Shown: positions 61,469-64,000 of the stretch, piece after piece
How the letters are laid out: the number at the start of each line of letters is the position of its first letter
Position numbering within the stretch: the stretch's first letter is position 1
Source: JALZAI01 sp038207565
GTDB taxonomy: Bacteria > Actinomycetota > Actinomycetes > Mycobacteriales > Jatrophihabitantaceae
DNA: 64,000 nt
Direction: 5' to 3'
NCBI GenBank assembly: GCA_038207565.1
Contig: JBBQZQ010000016.1
Span: 1-64,000, forward strand
Notes under the pieces: generated by a model
What the model saw: only the letters and a program-made list of their open reading frames with translations
Databases searched by the model: none
What the model was told of the DNA's origin: nothing
Position numbers and translations under genes: made by a program

Positions 61469-61540
61469 GGGCGGCGCCTCGGATCGTCCCCTGCAATGGG
61501 CCCACCGACCGGAGTCGAAAGGCCACCCGAGGCGCCGCCC
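61469..61540. repeat. 14-bp inverted repeat
   Basis: GGGCGGCGCCTCGG (61469-61482) and CCGAGGCGCCGCCC (61527-61540) are perfectly complementary with a 44-base loop. It lies in the gene-poor stretch 61112-61906 and has no T run. It could be part of an RNA structure ahead of the terminator at 61618. Confidence 0.7.
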
Positions 61541-61650
61541 TCCCCTACCGTGGTTGCTCCGTCGGGTTCTCCCCCCGAAGTGCCCAGCGGGACGTAACGA
61601 CGGCAGTCATGAGTGCGAAGGACTGTGCCGGTTGCCCGGCACAGTCCTTC
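61541..61650 (+). ncRNA. candidate small RNA ending at a strong terminator
   Basis: No coding pattern is seen on this stretch. A run of six C at 61571-61576 can sit in a hairpin loop closed by GGGTTC and GAA...CCC, and a perfect terminator follows at 61618. 6C-type RNAs of actinobacteria have C6 loops in two hairpins; here only one C6 loop is seen, so I do not assign the family. Start unknown. Confidence 0.25.
61618..61649 (+). terminator. intrinsic-type terminator hairpin
   Basis: AAGGACTGTGCCGG (61618-61631), loop TTGC, CCGGCACAGTCCTT (61636-61649): a perfect 14-bp stem with a four-base loop followed by CTTGTGG. No coding gene ends just before it on the plus strand; the nearest plus-strand stop is 500 bases upstream, so an untranslated transcript is implied. 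Confidence 0.75.
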
Positions 61651-61851
61651 TTGTGGTGGGCGCTCGCACAGGGGAGAGGAGCACCACCACGTAGGCCGTC
61701 GGCGCGGGGGAACTCCAAGCGACCTACTTCGCAAGAGTAAATACCGTGTGAGGTTCCGTCAACTCGGAGCGGGTCAGTTCCCCGGAACAGCGAGAGAGGG
61801 GGTCCGGGTGCGGTTGAGCCCGAGTGTCGTGGAGGCGGCCAGCGACGTGAC

Positions 61852-61893
61852 ACGGGTCCGCCGCCGCTGCGTGCTCGGCGGCGGACCCGTTTT
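61852..61893 (+). terminator. intrinsic terminator with T run
   Basis: ACGGGTCCGCCGCC (61852-61865) pairs perfectly with GGCGGCGGACCCGT (61877-61890), an 11-base loop between, followed by TTTT. It is 14 bases past the stop of the minus-strand anchor protein gene, and would end plus-strand transcription coming from 61650-61850. It may work in both directions. Confidence 0.8.
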
Positions 61894-61906
61894 ATGCGCC
61901 CTCGGC

Positions 61907-63184
61907 TCAGCGCACGCCGACGGTGGCTGAGGCGACATTGATTGTGGTGCCCACGCTCAGACCGAAACGGTTGCTGGCGTCGGTGATGACGAGCTGGATC
62001 ATCACGACGGTCACGCTGGTTGCGGTCTTGATGCGGTGGTGCAGCCACAGCGTCCCGATCCCGGTCAGGGTCAGTCGGGTGTTGGCCGCCACATTGGCGT
62101 TGATGGTCGGGAATCCAGCCACCGTAAGCCCCACGAACGACGAGCTGTCACCCAGGGTGGGCGGGTTGCCCGTGGCCGTCACGTCGGCGTGGACCGCAGT
62201 CGCGGTGACCGTGCCTGCCAGGAGATTTGCGTTCTGGACCGTCGAGGTCACCCGGCCCGAAACCTGGGTCGAGTCCGAAGTCCCCTGCACAGTGTTGCTC
62301 ACCGTCCCGGTGCTGAGCACGCCCGGGATCGTCACTGAAGCGCCGGAATTCGTCCTGATAACCCCGTTGGTGCCGTTGCAGGGCATGGGCTGGGGGAACG
62401 ACTGCCCGGCGAGGAGGGTGGTGCCCACCTTCGCGTAGGTCCCGTAAGCGAGCCCGCTCAGCAGGCCGACCACCGGGCCGTTGAGGGCGCTCGTTGCCGA
62501 AGACACGATGATCTGCGTTCCGGTCGGGACGAGCGGATTGATGGCGGTGACGAAGATGTGCAAACCGATGACTCGCAAGCTCGCTGACGTCAGACCCACA
62601 TGCGAGGACTGCTGGTTGAGTATCACGTAGCCGAACCCGGGAAGATCGATCCTGGTGTTCGCGCCCGGCGTGGCGGTGATGGACACCCCAGCGACGGTGA
62701 GACCGGTGAAGGTCGTGCCGGCCGAGCTCACGCGGAAATCGCCGGTGGAGCTGTTATGGCTCGTGGTGCTCACTGACCGCACCTCGGTCGCGCGCACCAA
62801 ACCGTTGAGAGCGCTGACCTGCTGCGTAGTGGCGGTAGCGGTGGCGGCGATACCCGTAGCAGTCGTCTGGGACGCGGCGCTGGTGTTGATCGTTCCGCTG
62901 GTGAGGAACGGCGCCACGCTCAGCGAGGCGGCCGTGTTCGTCTTCATCACACCGGGCGTCGACGTGCAGCCCAGAGTGACGAGAGCCGAAGGTCCGGACC
63001 GCAAGGTCGCACCTACCTGCACCTGGGTGCCATAGGCGTTGGCAGCGAACCCGAACTCGCTGGCCGCAACGGCGGTCGGCGAGGAAGGGGCGGCTTGGGC
63101 AGACGTCGGTGAATACGCCGACACCGCAGCTACTGCTAGCGCGACGCTGGCCCCAAGCCAACGTGTAGGAATAGTTCGAGACAT
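61907..63184 (-). CDS. choice-of-anchor P family surface protein
   Basis: 425 residues from ATG 63184, which has GAGGA six bases upstream. A signal peptide occupies about 1-31 (LGASVALAVAAVSAYSPTSA, cut after AQA). Then come two large beta-rich repeats: each begins with FAANAYGTQVQVG or LAYGTYAKVGTTL and has a STTSHNSSTGDFRVSSAGTT-like or VQNANLLAGTVTATAVHADV-like section followed by FTGLTVAG/FVGLTVAG. This is the choice-of-anchor P pattern of secreted or cell-wall proteins. No sorting signal is visible. Function unknown. Confidence 0.8.
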   Translation of the reverse strand: MSRTIPTRWLGASVALAVAAVSAYSPTSAQAAPSSPTAVAASEFGFAANAYGTQVQVGATLRSGPSALVTLGCTSTPGVMKTNTAASLSVAPFLTSGTINTSAASQTTATGIAATATATTQQVSALNGLVRATEVRSVSTTSHNSSTGDFRVSSAGTTFTGLTVAGVSITATPGANTRIDLPGFGYVILNQQSSHVGLTSASLRVIGLHIFVTAINPLVPTGTQIIVSSATSALNGPVVGLLSGLAYGTYAKVGTTLLAGQSFPQPMPCNGTNGVIRTNSGASVTIPGVLSTGTVSNTVQGTSDSTQVSGRVTSTVQNANLLAGTVTATAVHADVTATGNPPTLGDSSSFVGLTVAGFPTINANVAANTRLTLTGIGTLWLHHRIKTATSVTVVMIQLVITDASNRFGLSVGTTINVASATVGVR

Positions 63185-63567
63185 GTGCATCCTCATTCTG
63201 GTCAGCCCACAGCATTGCGCTGCGGGCAAAGTCACAGGGAAGGCCCCCGCCTTCCTTTACAGTGCCTTTACACGCGCCGGCCCGCAACTCGAAGCAATCC
63301 GGCCCGGCCGCGAATGCATCCGATTCGGGCGCTCCCGGCCTTCACCGAGCGCTTCGCCATAGTGGGCGGGGGTGGACGGCCAGCACCCAATGCGACCGCG
63401 GCATCCAAGAGGCCCCATCACCGAACTCATCTGCTCTGGGGGTCATGCCTGGAAACGACATCGGACCCGAGACGGTTCTCTGCACCCGCGACTGAAGGCG
63501 GCGATAGCCTGAGATCGATCGGTGCCTGGACCCGAACCGTGATTACAGAAGCTGGCGCTGGTGACGG
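63185..63567. other. intergenic stretch without a supported gene
   Basis: About 380 bases between the divergent surface-protein and CorA-like genes. Short open frames on both strands lack domain or Shine-Dalgarno support. It probably contains both promoters; none is clear enough to place. Confidence 0.45.
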
Positions 63568-64000
63568 CTGGGGGCTGTCCGTGGTCGCGTATGGCGCAAA
63601 GGCGAAATTTTTGCAGAAGACTTCCACTTCGACAGGATTTCTGACTACCTCGAGGAGGAGCACAGCCTGACCTGGGTAGACGTTTGCGATCCTGACGATG
63701 CTCGGCTGCAGGCGCTTGCCGGCGAACTCGTTCTAGATCCTAATGCGGTTGAAGATGCAATTGCGGGTGCGGAACGGGCAAAGGCCCCGCGTTATGCAAC
63801 GCACACCTTCATTGCCGTGTACGCCGTCGATCTCGAACCGGAGGTTGACGGTTCACAATTCACCGACAATCTGCAGGTACGCAAGATTTCGGCGTTCGTG
63901 TTCCCCCGTGGGTTGATTACCGTGCGCTCAGAAGCCGGCTTTGACATCGAGGAAGTCGTTCGCCGCTGGGACGACAATAGCGACCTTCTCCAGCACGGTG
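63568..64000 (+). CDS. CorA-like metal transporter, N-terminal part
   Basis: The frame is open from 63565 to the right edge and encodes WRKGEIFAEDFHFDRISDYL, SLTWVDVCDPDDARLQALAG, LVLDPNAVEDAIAGAERAKA and ISAFVFPRGLITVRSEAGFD. This is the cytoplasmic N-terminal domain of the CorA/MIT family (Mg2+/Co2+/Ni2+). The membrane part lies outside the window. No ATG, GTG or TTG precedes the conserved start in this frame (TGA at 63562-63564); CTG 63568 would be needed, so the start is uncertain. Codon use is less GC-rich than neighbours. Confidence 0.75.
   Translation, partial: MGAVRGRVWRKGEIFAEDFHFDRISDYLEEEHSLTWVDVCDPDDARLQALAGELVLDPNAVEDAIAGAERAKAPRYATHTFIAVYAVDLEPEVDGSQFTDNLQVRKISAFVFPRGLITVRSEAGFDIEEVVRRWDDNSDLLQHG

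Noticed and set aside
61339..61734. 131-residue minus-strand frame in the gene-free stretch
   Set aside because: Runs through the terminator stem and inverted repeat; composition and structure fit chance, not coding.
1..64000. CRISPR arrays, insertion sequences, integrase/attachment sites
   Set aside because: No regularly spaced repeats with spacers, transposase or recombinase genes, or paired terminal repeats were seen.

Overview
This is a GC-rich chromosomal segment of an actinobacterium. The evidence is a fused multifunctional 2-oxoglutarate metabolic enzyme (Kgd), a WhiB1-type protein, an RsbW/SigF-type pair, a SigR/RsrA-type thiol-stress pair with a matching promoter, a nickel superoxide dismutase, F420-type oxidoreductases and many GTG starts with GTGA overlaps. 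The gene set suggests a free-living aerobe, perhaps of the Frankiales/Jatrophihabitans/Nakamurella kind, but the species cannot be named from sequence alone. No tRNA, insertion sequence, CRISPR array or prophage is visible.

Left part (1-15.4 kb): a loosely packed accessory-like region. It has an alpha/beta hydrolase cut by the window edge, two membrane proteins, two VOC-fold proteins, methyltransferases and a complete zinc-type ABC importer (binding protein, ATPase, two permeases) with a convergent Fur/Zur regulator and a candidate Zur box. A three-gene unit follows with two GAF-ANTAR RNA-binding regulators. Between these lie broken pieces of other genes: a VapB-like antitoxin, a KdpD-like kinase tail next to a DUF664 head, a methylenetetrahydrofolate-reductase-like tail, a shortened HVA1 protein and a headless methyltransferase.

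Middle (15.4-43.6 kb): mostly housekeeping and stress genes. A GAF-GAF-PP2C phosphatase faces a STAS anti-anti-sigma factor; an RsbW/UsfX-like anti-sigma factor and SigF-like sigma factor lie at 32.9-34.1 kb, so a partner-switching network may be spread over the window. Also present are an amidase, F420/LLM oxidoreductases, an ABC exporter, kgd, a DUF6104 microgene, a divergent YczE/MocR pair, malic enzyme, a secreted S53 peptidase, sodX/sodN, a lipid kinase, whiB1 with a CRP-like palindrome, a PdtaS-like kinase, a DUF3311/MctP carboxylate uptake pair, sigR-rsrA, a YbaK deacylase and a KUP potassium transporter.

Right part (43.6-64 kb): hydrolases and peptidases, a phospholipase D family protein, two cyclic-di-GMP proteins (GGDEF-EAL and GGDEF), an MFS transporter, a fused acyltransferase-SGNH protein, rnpB (RNase P RNA), a decayed ArsB-like transporter, hemerythrin, a Nif3/zinc-ribbon/RNase H-phosphatase operon, a structured non-coding stretch with two strong terminators, a choice-of-anchor P surface protein and the start of a CorA-type transporter.

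The most unusual item lies at 51.2-51.46 kb, divergent from the GGDEF gene. Two tiny plus-strand reading frames each follow a near-perfect Shine-Dalgarno at identical spacing. They encode MAKGHEWT and MVQGHEWTLNGHEWT, giving three copies of the motif GHEWT. I do not recognise this family.
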